Below the pieces are notes generated by a model. The model was given only the letters and a program-made list of their open reading frames with translations, did no database searches and was not told the DNA's origin. A program made the position numbers and the translations under genes. DNA of 64,000 bases from JANMJD01 sp963828405. GTDB lineage: Bacteria > Actinomycetota > Acidimicrobiia > Acidimicrobiales > Ilumatobacteraceae. Positions within the stretch are counted from its first letter, which is position 1, and each line of letters begins with the position of its first letter. The stretch is from contig CAWHEG010000031.1 of the NCBI GenBank assembly GCA_963828405.1, positions 1,984,001 through 2,048,000 of the forward strand. The letters run 5' to 3'. Positions 17,345 through 26,165 of the stretch are shown piece by piece.

Positions 17345-18765
17345 CGGCCTGTGCCCCGCCGCCGGGCGGCCTCGCCCTCGGCAAGCACCCGACCGCTGAT
17401 CGCCAGTCCGACGGCGGCGATCGTCGCGGACACAGCCATGTTGACGGCGATCGCCGTGCGCAGGCTGAACACCTCCCGGTCGGCGAGAGCGACCATCGCC
17501 CCCCCGATACCCCCCATCAGGGCGAATCCGACGGAGTCCGACAGGGTGATCTGCGAACTGACGATCCCGTCCTGGCCGTCGGCGGCCAGGGCGAGGGCGC
17601 GGACCATCGTCGGACCGACGAGCATCCCCATCCCGAAGCCGGTGACCGACCAGGTGAGGAAGGGGACGGCCAGCGGGACACCCGTTCGCAGCACGATCGA
17701 CGACGAGCCGATTCCGGCGGCCATCAGCACGAACCCGATCCCCACCAACCGGGCGTCGTCGAGCAGGCCGCGGGTGCGCCAGCGGGCGGCGAGCGCCTGG
17801 CCGATGGTCCACGTGACGGCCGCGCCGACGATCAGCGTCCCCTGGGCGATGGGAGCCGCTCCATGGATGCGATCGGCGGCCAGCGGGAGGAAGCTCTCCA
17901 CCCCGATGAACGCCATCGTCGACAGAAGGCGGACGCCGAGGACCGCCGGGAGCCCGCGGCGGGCGCGCAGCACGCCCGGGGGATAGAGCCGCCTTGCCCC
18001 GCTGATCGCCGCCAGGGCCCCGACGGCGGCCAGTGGGACCACCCGCGCCCATCGGTCGAGTGTGATCCCCCACAGCAGGACGCCGAGGCCGAACGACAGC
18101 CGTAGCGACGCGGCCAGACGGCGCGGTCCCGACGGCGGCTCGGCGCCATGGTGCCGCGACGCAACGGGCTTGGAGGCCGGCGGCAGTGGCAGCAGCATCG
18201 GCGCGACGAAGGCGCCGAGCACGGCGACGATCGGCACGATGCCGAAGAAGACCCAGCGCCAGCCGAACCGTTCGGTGATCCACCCGGCCAACGCCGGGGC
18301 GATCAGGCTGGGCAGCACCCATCCTGCCGACATCGTGGCGAAGGCCGTCGCACGCTGCTGCTCGGGGATCCCGCGGCTGACGGCGACGTAGGCGAGGGTG
18401 ACGAACCCCCCGACCCCAGCGCCCTGGAGGACCCGACCGAGCACGAGCACACCCATGTTCCCGGCGGCGCCCGATGTGACCAGGCCGGCGCCGAACACGA
18501 TCGTGCAGACGATGAACGGCCGGCCCGGGCCCACCCGGTCGGCGGCTTCGGCGGCGGCGACGATCACGACGATGTTGGCCAGCAGATTGACGGCGACGGC
18601 CAATCCGTACAGCGAGTCGCCGTGGAACTCGTCGGTGATCGTCGGCAGGGCGGTGATCACCGCCGTCGCCTCGAACGCCCCGATCGTGACGATCAGGAAC
18701 ACCCCGGCGATCAGCCGGCGGTGTGACCCGGCGCTCGACGGTGACGACGAGCCCGCGACCGCCAC
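17326..18765 (-). CDS. MFS transporter, 14-TM drug-efflux type
   Basis: 479 aa from a GTG. Motif C-like and D-like sequences of the DHA2-type drug/H+ antiporters are seen in the first half (ATAVITALPTITDEF, then GRVLQGAGVGGFVTLAYVAVS). About 14 hydrophobic segments alternate with short loops. Substrate unknown. It starts 2 nt after the amidase stop, so the two genes form an operon; its 3' end overlaps the acyl-CoA synthetase gene by 19 nt tail to tail. Confidence 0.9.
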
Positions 18766-18767
18766 CG

Positions 18768-20177
18768 TCAGACGGGCGAGCCGGCGGCGACCAGCGGCCA
18801 GGGACGGTTGCGTTCGACGGTCAGGGCGAGGTCGAGGAGCAGGGGCTCGGCGAAGTGTCGGCCGACGACCTGTAGACCGATCGGCAGTCCGTCGAGGCTG
18901 CCGGCGGGAATCGAGACGGCCGGATTGCCATGCAGGTTCGCCGGGAAGGTGAGGCGGCCGTTGTTCCCGGCGCCGGCTGCCACCCCGCCGAACTCGGTGG
19001 GCAGCGGTCCCTCGGCGGCGAATGCAACGTCAGGGTTGCTGGCGGCGATGACGAGATCGACGCCGTCGACCGGGTCGAACAGCGCGGCCATCGCCTCGTT
19101 GAGCTCCATCCGCCTCCGTTCGATGCGCGCCCGCGCCTCGGCGCCGTACAGCCCACTCGTCGACTCCAGCCCGTAGCGGACCTCGGGGGTCAGCCGCGGC
19201 GCGCACGCCGGCCAGTGCTCGGCCAGATCGGCCTGGATCTCGAGCATTCCGCTGATCGACCAGGCGCCGCCCATCCGTGGCAGGCGGGCGTCGATCCCGT
19301 CCACCCGTCGCAGCCCGACGTCGGTGATCAGGTCGTGCGCAGCGCCCTCGAGCAGCTCCCACATCATCGGTGAGACCACGGCTCCGCCCCAGTCGGCGAC
19401 CACGGCGACCCTCAGCCCACGCAGTGCGTCGAGGTGTCGTCCGAGACCGGCCTCCCATCCGTCGGTGCGGGCGAGGCTGAACGGATCACGCGGGTCGTGG
19501 CCGTTGCAGACGTCGAACCACCGTGCCGTGTCGCGCACGCTGCGCGACAGGCAGCCGACCGTGGTGGTGTAGTTGCCGATCTGGTTGCGCGGGGCACGGG
19601 GGATGCGCCCGAAGGTCGCCTTCAGCCCGAGCAGGCCGGTGAAGCCGGCCGGGATGCGGATCGAGCCGCCGCCGTCGCCGCCCGTGGCGATCGTGCACAG
19701 GCCGCCGGCGACGGCCGCGGCGCTGCCGCCCGACGAGCCGCCCGGCGTCAGACCGTACTGCCACGGGTTGTGGGTGGTGCCGTTGAGCACGGTGCGGGTC
19801 ACGTTGACACCGCCGAACTCCGACGCCGTCGTCTGGCCGATCAGTACCGCCCCGCCCCGGTCGCGCACCCTGGAGATCATCACCGACGAATGGCGGGCGA
19901 GGCGATCGGCGAACACCACGCAGGCCTCGGTGTTCGGCCAGCCCTCGACGTGATCGAGCTCCTTGACGCCGATGGGCACTCCACCGAAGGGCAGGTCGAC
20001 GTCGGCCGCAGCGGCGGCCCGGCGGGCGGCGTCACCGTCGACCATCGAGAAGGCGTTGAGGCGGCTGGCGTCGACGGCGGCCAGCGTCGCCTCGAGCTCC
20101 TCGGCCGGGCTGCGCTCGCCCCGTCGGAACGCGTCGACCAGCGAGCAGGCATCTTCGAGCCACGGGGTATCGGCCAT
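18768..20177 (-). CDS. Amidase-signature family hydrolase
   Basis: 469 aa with the full Ser-cisSer-Lys triad of the amidase signature family: K72 in IGVKELDH, cis-Ser147 in TPGGSSGGSAAA and nucleophile Ser171 in GDGGGSIRIPAGFTG. It hydrolyses an amide; the natural substrate cannot be read from sequence. It lacks companion gatC or gatB genes nearby, so a GatA role is unlikely. The ATG at 20177 (MADTPWLED) is preferred; 22 upstream residues to 20243 look non-coding. Paired with a downstream MFS transporter, which might move its substrate or product. Confidence 0.92.
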   Translation of the reverse strand: MADTPWLEDACSLVDAFRRGERSPAEELEATLAAVDASRLNAFSMVDGDAARRAAAAADVDLPFGGVPIGVKELDHVEGWPNTEACVVFADRLARHSSVMISRVRDRGGAVLIGQTTASEFGGVNVTRTVLNGTTHNPWQYGLTPGGSSGGSAAAVAGGLCTIATGGDGGGSIRIPAGFTGLLGLKATFGRIPRAPRNQIGNYTTTVGCLSRSVRDTARWFDVCNGHDPRDPFSLARTDGWEAGLGRHLDALRGLRVAVVADWGGAVVSPMMWELLEGAAHDLITDVGLRRVDGIDARLPRMGGAWSISGMLEIQADLAEHWPACAPRLTPEVRYGLESTSGLYGAEARARIERRRMELNEAMAALFDPVDGVDLVIAASNPDVAFAAEGPLPTEFGGVAAGAGNNGRLTFPANLHGNPAVSIPAGSLDGLPIGLQVVGRHFAEPLLLDLALTVERNRPWPLVAAGSPV

Positions 20178-20300
20178 GGGCGTCACGCTACGTGGATTCC
20201 GCCCCGCCGCCGGGGGTCGGCCGCCGCGCAAGGACGAGCGCAAGGCGTCGGGTGGTGCAGGCTCGGCGGATTCCGTCGCGGCGGCCTAGTCTGCCGGACG

Positions 20301-21143
20301 ATGGACAGCCGGGCGTTCCTCGGGTTGCGACCGACCCACAACCCGTACCGGTGGGTGCTCGAGGTGGTCCCTTCGCTGTGTACCGGCGGTTCGTTCCTCT
20401 TCGGCGGTTGCGGCCTGGCCGCGGCGATCTCGGCGCTCGAAGGCACCTCGGGTCGCCAGTGCGTGTGGGCGACCGGGCAGTACCTCTCGTTCGCCCGCCC
20501 GGGGGAGTTCCTGGACATCGACGTGACACTCGCCGTGGAGGGCCACCTGATGACCCAGGCGCGCGCCGTGTGTCACGTGGGCAACCGGGAGATCCTCACG
20601 GTGAACGCCGCCTTCGGCGACCGTCCGTTCGACCGTTCCGGCCAGTGGATCGAGTTCCCCGCCGACGTCCCGACCCCGGATCTGTGCATGGATCGGCCGC
20701 TGCGCGGTGACCAGGAGGGCACGATCAACGCCCGGTTCGAGCAGCGGATGGTCAAGTGGCGGCACTGGGATCACCTCGAGGGCACGGGGGACGGCCGTAC
20801 GTTGATGTGGGCCCGGCTGCCCGAGGTGCTCGACGGCGTCGACGCCGCCGGGCTCGCCGTGCTCGGCGACTTCGTGCCGATGGGCGTCGGCCAGGCCCTG
20901 GGGATCCAGGGCGGGGGCAACAGCCTCGACAACACGCTGCGCCTGGCCCGGCTGGTGCCCACCGAGTGGGTGCTGCTCGACATCCGCATCCACGCCGTCG
21001 AGCGTGGCTTCGGCCACGGCGAGGTGTACATGTTCGCCGAGGACGGCACCCTCATGGCCGTCGCCAGCCAGAGCTGCATCGTGCGGTACTGGAAGGACCA
21101 CCGCCGGGCAGGTCGCCCGGCCGAACCAGGAGGCCCGCGATGA
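20301..21143 (+). CDS. TesB-like acyl-CoA thioesterase (double hotdog)
   Basis: 280 aa forming two hotdog halves. The N-terminal half has LFGGCGLAAAISALE and VWATGQYLSFARPGE; the C-terminal half has GDFVPMGVGQALG and DNTLRLARLVPTEWVLLDIR, the usual TesB layout. It would hydrolyse acyl-CoA to free acid and CoA. The start codon of the following F420 oxidoreductase overlaps its stop by 4 nt. It is divergent from the amidase gene. Confidence 0.85.
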   Translation: MDSRAFLGLRPTHNPYRWVLEVVPSLCTGGSFLFGGCGLAAAISALEGTSGRQCVWATGQYLSFARPGEFLDIDVTLAVEGHLMTQARAVCHVGNREILTVNAAFGDRPFDRSGQWIEFPADVPTPDLCMDRPLRGDQEGTINARFEQRMVKWRHWDHLEGTGDGRTLMWARLPEVLDGVDAAGLAVLGDFVPMGVGQALGIQGGGNSLDNTLRLARLVPTEWVLLDIRIHAVERGFGHGEVYMFAEDGTLMAVASQSCIVRYWKDHRRAGRPAEPGGPR

Positions 21144-22132
21144 GCCCCGACGATTCCCTGCCCCGCCGTCCGGGTATGACGGTGCCGCTCCCCGGTCCGC
21201 TCCACAGCCACCGTGACAAGCTGATCGAGCTGTTCGAGTTGGGCTACACCGATGTCTGGTCGGCGGAGAGCGACGGGGCCGATGCCTTCACGCCGCTTGC
21301 CCTGGCCGCGGCGTGGGAGCCTCGCCTGCGCCTCGGGACGGCCATCGTGCCCGCCTTCACCCGCGCCCCGGCCTGTCTGGCCCAGAGCGTCGCCTCGATG
21401 GCCGATGCCGCCCCCGGTCGGTTCGCCATCGGCATCGGCTCGTCGAGCAACGTGATCGTCGAGCGGTGGAACGGGGTGCCCTTCGTCGAGCCCTACAAGC
21501 GGACGCGCGACGTCGTCAGGTTCCTGCGCGATGCCTTGAGTGGGGCGAAGGTCACCCGCAGCTACGACACGTTCGAGGTCAACGGCTTCCGTCTCGGTGT
21601 GAAGCCCGAGGTGACGCCACCGATCCTCGTCGCCGGGCTGCGCCAGGGCATGCTCCGTCTCGCCGGTCGCGAGGCCGACGGGGCGATCATCAACTGGTTG
21701 TCGCCCGACGACGTCCCTCAGGTCGCCGCTGTCGTCAACGCCCAGGGCCCGGGCAAGGAGATCGTCTGTCGCATCTTCGTCTGCCCGAGCGAGAACACCG
21801 AGGTGGTGCGGGCCGCCGGCCGCTTCGCCATCGCCGCCTACCTCAACGTGCCGGTGTACGCCGCGTTCCACGAGTGGCTCGGACGGGGCGAGCTGCTGAC
21901 ACCGATGTGGAACGCCTGGAAGGCCGGTGACCGCAAGGCCGCGCTGGCCGCCATCCCCGACGAACTGGTGGACGACCTCATCGTGCACGGCTCACCCGCG
22001 CACTGCCGGGCCCGGATCAAGGCCTACTTCGACAACGGGGTGACGACGAGCAGCCTGGCGATCCTGGCGCTCGACCCGGACGTGAGACACGGTGAGGCCG
22101 TGCGGTCGTTGTCGCCCGCGGCGACCGGCTGA
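21140..22132 (+). CDS. LLM-class F420-dependent oxidoreductase
   Basis: 330 aa luciferase-like TIM barrel. Conserved blocks are GYTDVWSAESDGADAFTPLA, RLGTAIVPAFTRAP, FAIGIGSSSNVIVERWNG and the late EADGAIINWLSPDDV. The pattern matches F420-dependent LLM enzymes of actinobacteria rather than FMN monooxygenases. Substrate unknown. It overlaps the thioesterase gene by 4 nt, which suggests a shared acyl or lipid substrate. F420 biosynthesis genes are at both ends of this window. Confidence 0.88.
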   Translation: MSPDDSLPRRPGMTVPLPGPLHSHRDKLIELFELGYTDVWSAESDGADAFTPLALAAAWEPRLRLGTAIVPAFTRAPACLAQSVASMADAAPGRFAIGIGSSSNVIVERWNGVPFVEPYKRTRDVVRFLRDALSGAKVTRSYDTFEVNGFRLGVKPEVTPPILVAGLRQGMLRLAGREADGAIINWLSPDDVPQVAAVVNAQGPGKEIVCRIFVCPSENTEVVRAAGRFAIAAYLNVPVYAAFHEWLGRGELLTPMWNAWKAGDRKAALAAIPDELVDDLIVHGSPAHCRARIKAYFDNGVTTSSLAILALDPDVRHGEAVRSLSPAATG

Positions 22133-22145
22133 CCGGGGCGGCGTT

Positions 22146-22355
22146 TCAGGCGGCCAACCGGCGGGCGGGAAGTGCGTCGGGCGTGGTGTCGAGCGCTGCC
22201 CGGCGGAGCTGCTCGTCGATGATCGCCCGGGCCCGGGCGACCTCGGCCAGGCCGAGGCGCCGGGTGCGCTCGTCGAGCCGGAGCTTGACCGGCGCCTTCG
22301 ACGCATCGAGCAGCTGGAGCTGCTCGGGCTGCGGAGGGAATTCGATCGTGGTCAT
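22146..22355 (-). CDS. Small conserved-looking hypothetical protein
   Basis: 69 aa from the ATG at 22355 (MTTIEFPPQPEQLQLL). It has a basic central motif (PVKLRLDERTRRLGLAEVAR) and a helical end. Short proteins with this RLDERTRR-type motif occur in actinobacteria, but their role is unknown. Its leader is unusually G-rich with GGACA repeats (22417-22471). Strand and frame are supported by strong GC bias at third positions. Confidence 0.6.
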   Translation of the reverse strand: MTTIEFPPQPEQLQLLDASKAPVKLRLDERTRRLGLAEVARARAIIDEQLRRAALDTTPDALPARRLAA

Positions 22356-22416
22356 GTCATCAGCGTGCACGAGGGGTGTGTCAGAGTGGCCAACCCCCCG
22401 GGCGGGGACTCGTATT

Positions 22417-22471
22417 CCCCTGTCCCCGGCCCTGTCCCTGTCTTGTCCTTCCTTGTCCCTGTCCTTGTCCC
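22417..22471 (-). repeat. GGACA-type repeats with G-quadruplex motif
   Basis: Seven TGTCC or TGTCT units on the plus strand start at 22421, 22433, 22439, 22444, 22454, 22460 and 22466, mostly in roughly 6-bp steps. On the minus strand this reads as GGACA repeats. At 22417-22438 it contains four runs of three or four G separated by 3, 2 and 3 nt, a canonical G-quadruplex pattern. It lies 62-116 nt upstream of the small gene starting at 22355. Confidence 0.7.
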
Positions 22472-22496
22472 GTTCCGCCGCCCGCTCGCCACCGGC

Positions 22497-23354
22497 TCAG
22501 CTGGGTGGGCGCAGGTCCTGGGAGCGCAGCTCGCGAAGGCGTTCCTGGAGGAAGGAGAACGCAGTACGGCCGGCAGCGAGCACGACGTCGTCGGCGGGGT
22601 GGAGGAAGAGCGGTAGCGAGAGGCGCGAACGGAGGGCGCTCTCGCCGACCGGGTTGACGACGCGGTGTGTCGTCGACGGGTAGTAACCGCCGCTGGCGAG
22701 GTGGAGCATGTCGCCGGCGTTGATGGCGATCGAGCCGAAGTCACACGGCACGTCGTGCCACGCGCCGTGGAGATCGCGCACCTGCAGGCCCGGCTCGTTC
22801 GACGCCGGTAGCACCGTGAGCAGGTTGATGTCCTCGTGGGCGGCGGCCCGCAGGGCGCCGGGTGGTTCGGCGCCGCGCAGCGGCGGGTAGCGCAGGATGC
22901 GCAGCAGCGTGCGGGTCGAGCCGTCCATCATCGACGACAGCGGCCGGGAGAACCGACGGCTGATCTCCACCGGGGTGTTGGCCTCCACCCAGTCGAGCAG
23001 GGTGAGCGCGACGCCCATCGCGATCTCGCGGTAGCGCATCGCCGCGTCACTCACCGTCGACGGGTACTGGCCCCACGGGTAGACGTGGAAGAACTCCTTG
23101 ATGTCCTTGACCGTGTTGCCCTTGGCCGTCTCGGAGACCTCCGGCCCGAAGTAGCCGTCCTGGTTGTCGGGGGTGTAGCGATAGTCGTACTTGGCCGGTG
23201 AGTCGAAGAACGCCAGCCACTCGGCGTAGACCTGCTCCACCAGCGCCTGGGGCAGCGGGTGGTTGACGATCACCCCGAAGCCCGTCTCCCGCAGGCTCCG
23301 GGTGAACCGCTGCGGGGCATCGCTGGCCTGATAATCCACGACGGCGACTTGCAT
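22497..23354 (-). CDS. 2-oxoglutarate/Fe(II) dioxygenase (IPNS-like)
   Basis: 285 aa. The Fe-binding triad is H173 and D175 (AAHEDINLL) plus H230 (STTHRVVNP), with a 2OG-binding Arg near 242-244 (LRSRLSLPL). The N-terminal part (ETGFGVIVNHPLP) is typical of the isopenicillin N synthase-like family. Substrate unknown; such enzymes hydroxylate or desaturate small molecules. Upstream 118 nt lead into a broken gene on the other strand. Confidence 0.9.
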   Translation of the reverse strand: MQVAVVDYQASDAPQRFTRSLRETGFGVIVNHPLPQALVEQVYAEWLAFFDSPAKYDYRYTPDNQDGYFGPEVSETAKGNTVKDIKEFFHVYPWGQYPSTVSDAAMRYREIAMGVALTLLDWVEANTPVEISRRFSRPLSSMMDGSTRTLLRILRYPPLRGAEPPGALRAAAHEDINLLTVLPASNEPGLQVRDLHGAWHDVPCDFGSIAINAGDMLHLASGGYYPSTTHRVVNPVGESALRSRLSLPLFLHPADDVVLAAGRTAFSFLQERLRELRSQDLRPPS

Positions 23355-23428
23355 CGGCCCATCGTGTCACGGTCCAGGCGCGATGCCACCCGTCGATGCA
23401 CCCGGCGCGTCCCCGGTTGGCAGGGCCG

Positions 23429-24010
23429 TGCGGTCGTTGGCAGGCTGCGGGCGACCACGAGGAGGATGGGACGATGAACGAGTGGGGCCCTACCGCGAGA
23501 AGATGACGATGAAGTCCTTCGGCCCGTCGACAACGGTCGTCAGTGTCTCCACGGCCTCGACTACAGGACGGCGATGTGGCGCGACGACGAGGAGAACCCG
23601 TTCCACACCGAGGTCGGCTATTGGTTGTGGGATGCCGATGCCGACCAGGTGCTGCGCGGCTTCGTCGTACCCCGTGGGATCACCGTGCTCGCCGGGGGAC
23701 GACGACGGCGGACGCCACCACCTTCTCGATGCACGCCGGGATCGGCGCGTCCGTCTACGGGATCAGCGAGAACGCCTATCTCAACCGCGCGGCGTCGAGT
23801 CGGAGCCACGAGGTGACGATCACCGTCGGCGACGACGGCATGTGGTCGTACGACGAGGTGACCATCCTGCAGATGATCGAGTTCGCCGACCCGTTCCGCC
23901 ACACCGACCGCGCTGCGGCGCGTCGGCTGAATCGTCCGGGTGGGCGCGGGCCCACCCGCGGGACGAGGTCGCCGACGCCCATCGGCGGCGCAGGGTCCTT
24001 CGGCCCTTGA
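23429..24010 (+). pseudogene. Frameshifted heme-binding beta-barrel (FABP/nitrobindin-like) gene
   Basis: One family is read in three successive frames. The ATG at 23474 frame gives NEWGP, the next gives PYREKMTMKSFGP, then CLHGLDYRTAMWRDDEENP through PRGITVLAGG (frame of 23574), then ADATTFSMHAGIGASVYG through FADPFRHTDR (frame of 23543). Together these match the conserved core of actinobacterial heme-binding beta-barrel proteins (DUF1794/FABP-like). Each join needs one missing base: near 23488 (C run), near 23529 (CCGTC) and near 23699. The 5' boundary is uncertain because the expected N-terminal LAGxW region is not in a clean frame. No intact reading of this gene is possible as sequenced. 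Confidence 0.8.
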
Positions 24011-24042
24011 GCCGCGGCGTGTGCGCAGGGCAGGATACGCGC

Positions 24043-24957
24043 ATGACCCGTACCATCCCCAAGGTCCGTACCGTCGTCGTGGCCGTCGTCGGACTGACGA
24101 TGCTCCCGGTCCCCGTCCCAACCTCGGCGATCGGGTCGCCGGCGGCGCCGACTGCCCTGGCTGCCGGTTTCGGACCGAACAACCTCGTGCTCACCTGGAC
24201 CGACAACGCGTCCGACGAGACGGGCTTCTCGGTCGAGCGCTGCGGTGGGTCGAACTGCACGGCGTTCGGCCGGATCGGCACCGTCGGCGCCGGCACGACG
24301 TCCTACGTCGACCTCTTCCACGCCAGCGGCGCCAACCGGTACCGCGTCCGCGCCCTCAACGCCGTCGGCTACTCGCCGTACTCGAACACCGCCGAGATCG
24401 TCATGGTGAGCGGCAACGAAGTCTTCCCGTCCATCGTGTCAGCACCGACGGTGGGCGTGGCACCGCTTGTGGTCGGTTTCGACGGCCGGGCGTCCTCGGT
24501 CCTCAACGGCACGATCACGAGCTACGTCTGGTCGTTCGGTGACGACCAGACGTCATCCGGGGCGGTCGTCACTCACACCTACGCCGGACCCGGTGTGTAC
24601 GCCGCCTCGCTGATGGTCACGAGCAGCGCCTTCGGTGCCACCGACAGCGCTGCGGTGAGCATCACGGTGATGCCGCCTCCCCTCGTCGCCCCGGGCGACC
24701 TGAGTGCGACATCCCCGACCCGGGGGCAGATCCGGCTCACCTGGACCAACCCGGTGAGTTCGGCGACATCGCTGGCACTCGAGCGTTGCAGGGGATCGGG
24801 ATGCACGTCCTTCTCGCAGATCGCCCGATTGACCGCGCTGAGCACGAGTTATGTCGACTCCGCCGTCAAGCGGGGCTCGACGTACAGGTATCGGCTCGCC
24901 GCTTCTGGTGCCACGGCGACCGTGTACTCGAACACCACCGTCGCTGTGGCGCGGTAG
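24043..24957 (+). CDS. Secreted protein with FnIII-PKD-FnIII domains
   Basis: 304 aa. A signal peptide covers about residues 1-30 (basic start, then VVVAVVGLTMLPVPVPTSAIG). A fibronectin type III domain follows (LVLTWTDNASDETGFSVERC to YSNTAEIV), then a PKD domain (VGFDGRASS, SYVWSFGD, HTYAGPGVY), then a second FnIII domain (IRLTWTNPVS to YRLAASG). No catalytic domain is visible; likely a cell-surface or secreted binding protein. Both FnIII domains carry a Cys pair (CGGSNC and CRGSGC) that could form disulfides. Confidence 0.85.
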   Translation: MTRTIPKVRTVVVAVVGLTMLPVPVPTSAIGSPAAPTALAAGFGPNNLVLTWTDNASDETGFSVERCGGSNCTAFGRIGTVGAGTTSYVDLFHASGANRYRVRALNAVGYSPYSNTAEIVMVSGNEVFPSIVSAPTVGVAPLVVGFDGRASSVLNGTITSYVWSFGDDQTSSGAVVTHTYAGPGVYAASLMVTSSAFGATDSAAVSITVMPPPLVAPGDLSATSPTRGQIRLTWTNPVSSATSLALERCRGSGCTSFSQIARLTALSTSYVDSAVKRGSTYRYRLAASGATATVYSNTTVAVAR

Positions 24958-24996
24958 TGCGACGGCGGTTCCGGGCGCCTGCCCACCGGGCGCCGA

Positions 24997-26028
24997 TCAA
25001 GGTTGCAGGGCAGTGGCGACGGTGGTGAACGTGTAGCCCATCGATCGGAGGCCGTCGATCACCCGGCCGAGCGCCGGACCGTCCTGGGACTGCGAACCGA
25101 CATGCATGACCACGATCGCCCCCGGCTCGGCCAGATCGAGCACCCGCTCGACGATCTCGTCGGCGCTCCGGCCGCGCCAGCCGAGTGAGTCGAAGCTCCA
25201 CATCACGGTGTAGGCATAGCCGATCGCCCCGACATCGTCGAGCACGCCGGCGTCGTAGTCGCCGAACGGCGGCCGCCAGTACGGGGTGGTCGTCGCGCCG
25301 GTCAGCGACGACAGCACGGCGTCGGCCCGGAGCAGGTCGGTCTGGCGCTCCTCGGTCGTGAGCAGCACGTCCGGCGACGACGTTCCGGTGAACGAGAAGT
25401 GCGTCTGGGAGTGGTTCATCACCACATGCCCCTCTCGCGCCATGCGCCGCACCCGCTCGGGTTGGGCCTCGGCGAATGCGCCGGTGATCCCGAACGATGC
25501 CTGCACGCCCTTCTCGCCGAGGGTGTCGAGGATCAGGTCCGTGTATCCGAGATCGCTGCCCGCGTCGAGGGTCAGGGCGATCACCTGGGCGCTGGCAGGG
25601 AGTCGGTGGACGGCGGTCGATCGCCCCGTCGACGGCGGGGTCGGGACCGCGACCGTCGTCGGCGCCGGTGGAGTCGTCGCTACGGGGGTCGGTGCAACGG
25701 TGGTGGCCGGAGGGGTGGTCGGCGGCGCACCCACCGTCGTGGTTCCGTCCGGAAGCATCGGCGGTGCGGTCGTGCCCGGCGGCGTCGCCGTCGTGGTGGC
25801 GGCCGCCGCCGTGGGCCCCGGGGCGGTGGCGGCCGTGGTGATCGGGGCAACGGTGAGCGGCGGGGCCGTGCCCGGCGATCCGGTCGTCGTCGTGCCGGGC
25901 GTTGTGTCGGTCGACGCCGAGTCGGACGTGACCCCGGCGTCGTCGACGCAGGCCGAGGGCGAGACCGCCAGCGCGGCGAGGACGAGCACAGCGATCACCC
26001 CGTGGCGGGTTCGCCAGGGGCGACGCAT
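24997..26028 (-). CDS. Lipoprotein polysaccharide deacetylase (NodB-like)
   Basis: 343 aa. An N-terminal lipoprotein signal ends in the lipobox-like SPSAC, followed by a Thr/Pro/Ala-rich linker (about residues 35-130) and a NodB domain. Motif 1 reads LTLDAGSD instead of TFDDG, so the second Asp, normally a metal ligand, is Ala; motif 2 is NHSQTH (HSxxH) and motif 3 WRPPFGD. Such enzymes remove N- or O-acetyl groups from peptidoglycan or other glycans outside the cell. The DAG variant exists in related deacetylases, so activity is not excluded. Confidence 0.88.
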   Translation of the reverse strand: MRRPWRTRHGVIAVLVLAALAVSPSACVDDAGVTSDSASTDTTPGTTTTGSPGTAPPLTVAPITTAATAPGPTAAAATTTATPPGTTAPPMLPDGTTTVGAPPTTPPATTVAPTPVATTPPAPTTVAVPTPPSTGRSTAVHRLPASAQVIALTLDAGSDLGYTDLILDTLGEKGVQASFGITGAFAEAQPERVRRMAREGHVVMNHSQTHFSFTGTSSPDVLLTTEERQTDLLRADAVLSSLTGATTTPYWRPPFGDYDAGVLDDVGAIGYAYTVMWSFDSLGWRGRSADEIVERVLDLAEPGAIVVMHVGSQSQDGPALGRVIDGLRSMGYTFTTVATALQP

Positions 26029-26121
26029 CGCTTCACCATACGGCGGTGGCCGCAGCAGCGACAGGGTATGAAGTCCTCGGTCGTACCAACGTTGTGGGCC
26101 CCATATTGGGCCAGCGACGCG

Positions 26122-26150
26122 CGACCGTCGAAGATGGCGACCACGGACTC
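26122..26150 (+). repeat. Direct repeat, copy 1
   Basis: A 29-bp sequence matching copy 2 at 30641-30669 in 28 of 29 positions (core 24 bp identical). Similarity continues more weakly leftward for about 24 bp (17 of 24). It lies between the deacetylase start and the IS110-like element and forms the left border of a 4.5-kb segment. Confidence 0.8.
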
Positions 26151-26165
26151 AGCCGATGACACCCT

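Noticed and set aside
18768..20177. GatA subunit of the tRNA amidotransferase
   Set aside because: No gatB or gatC is linked, and the gene pairs with an MFS transporter; a stand-alone amidase is more likely.
22417..22471. TGTCC repeats as a CRISPR or phage attachment array
   Set aside because: Units are 5-6 bp with irregular spacing and no spacers.
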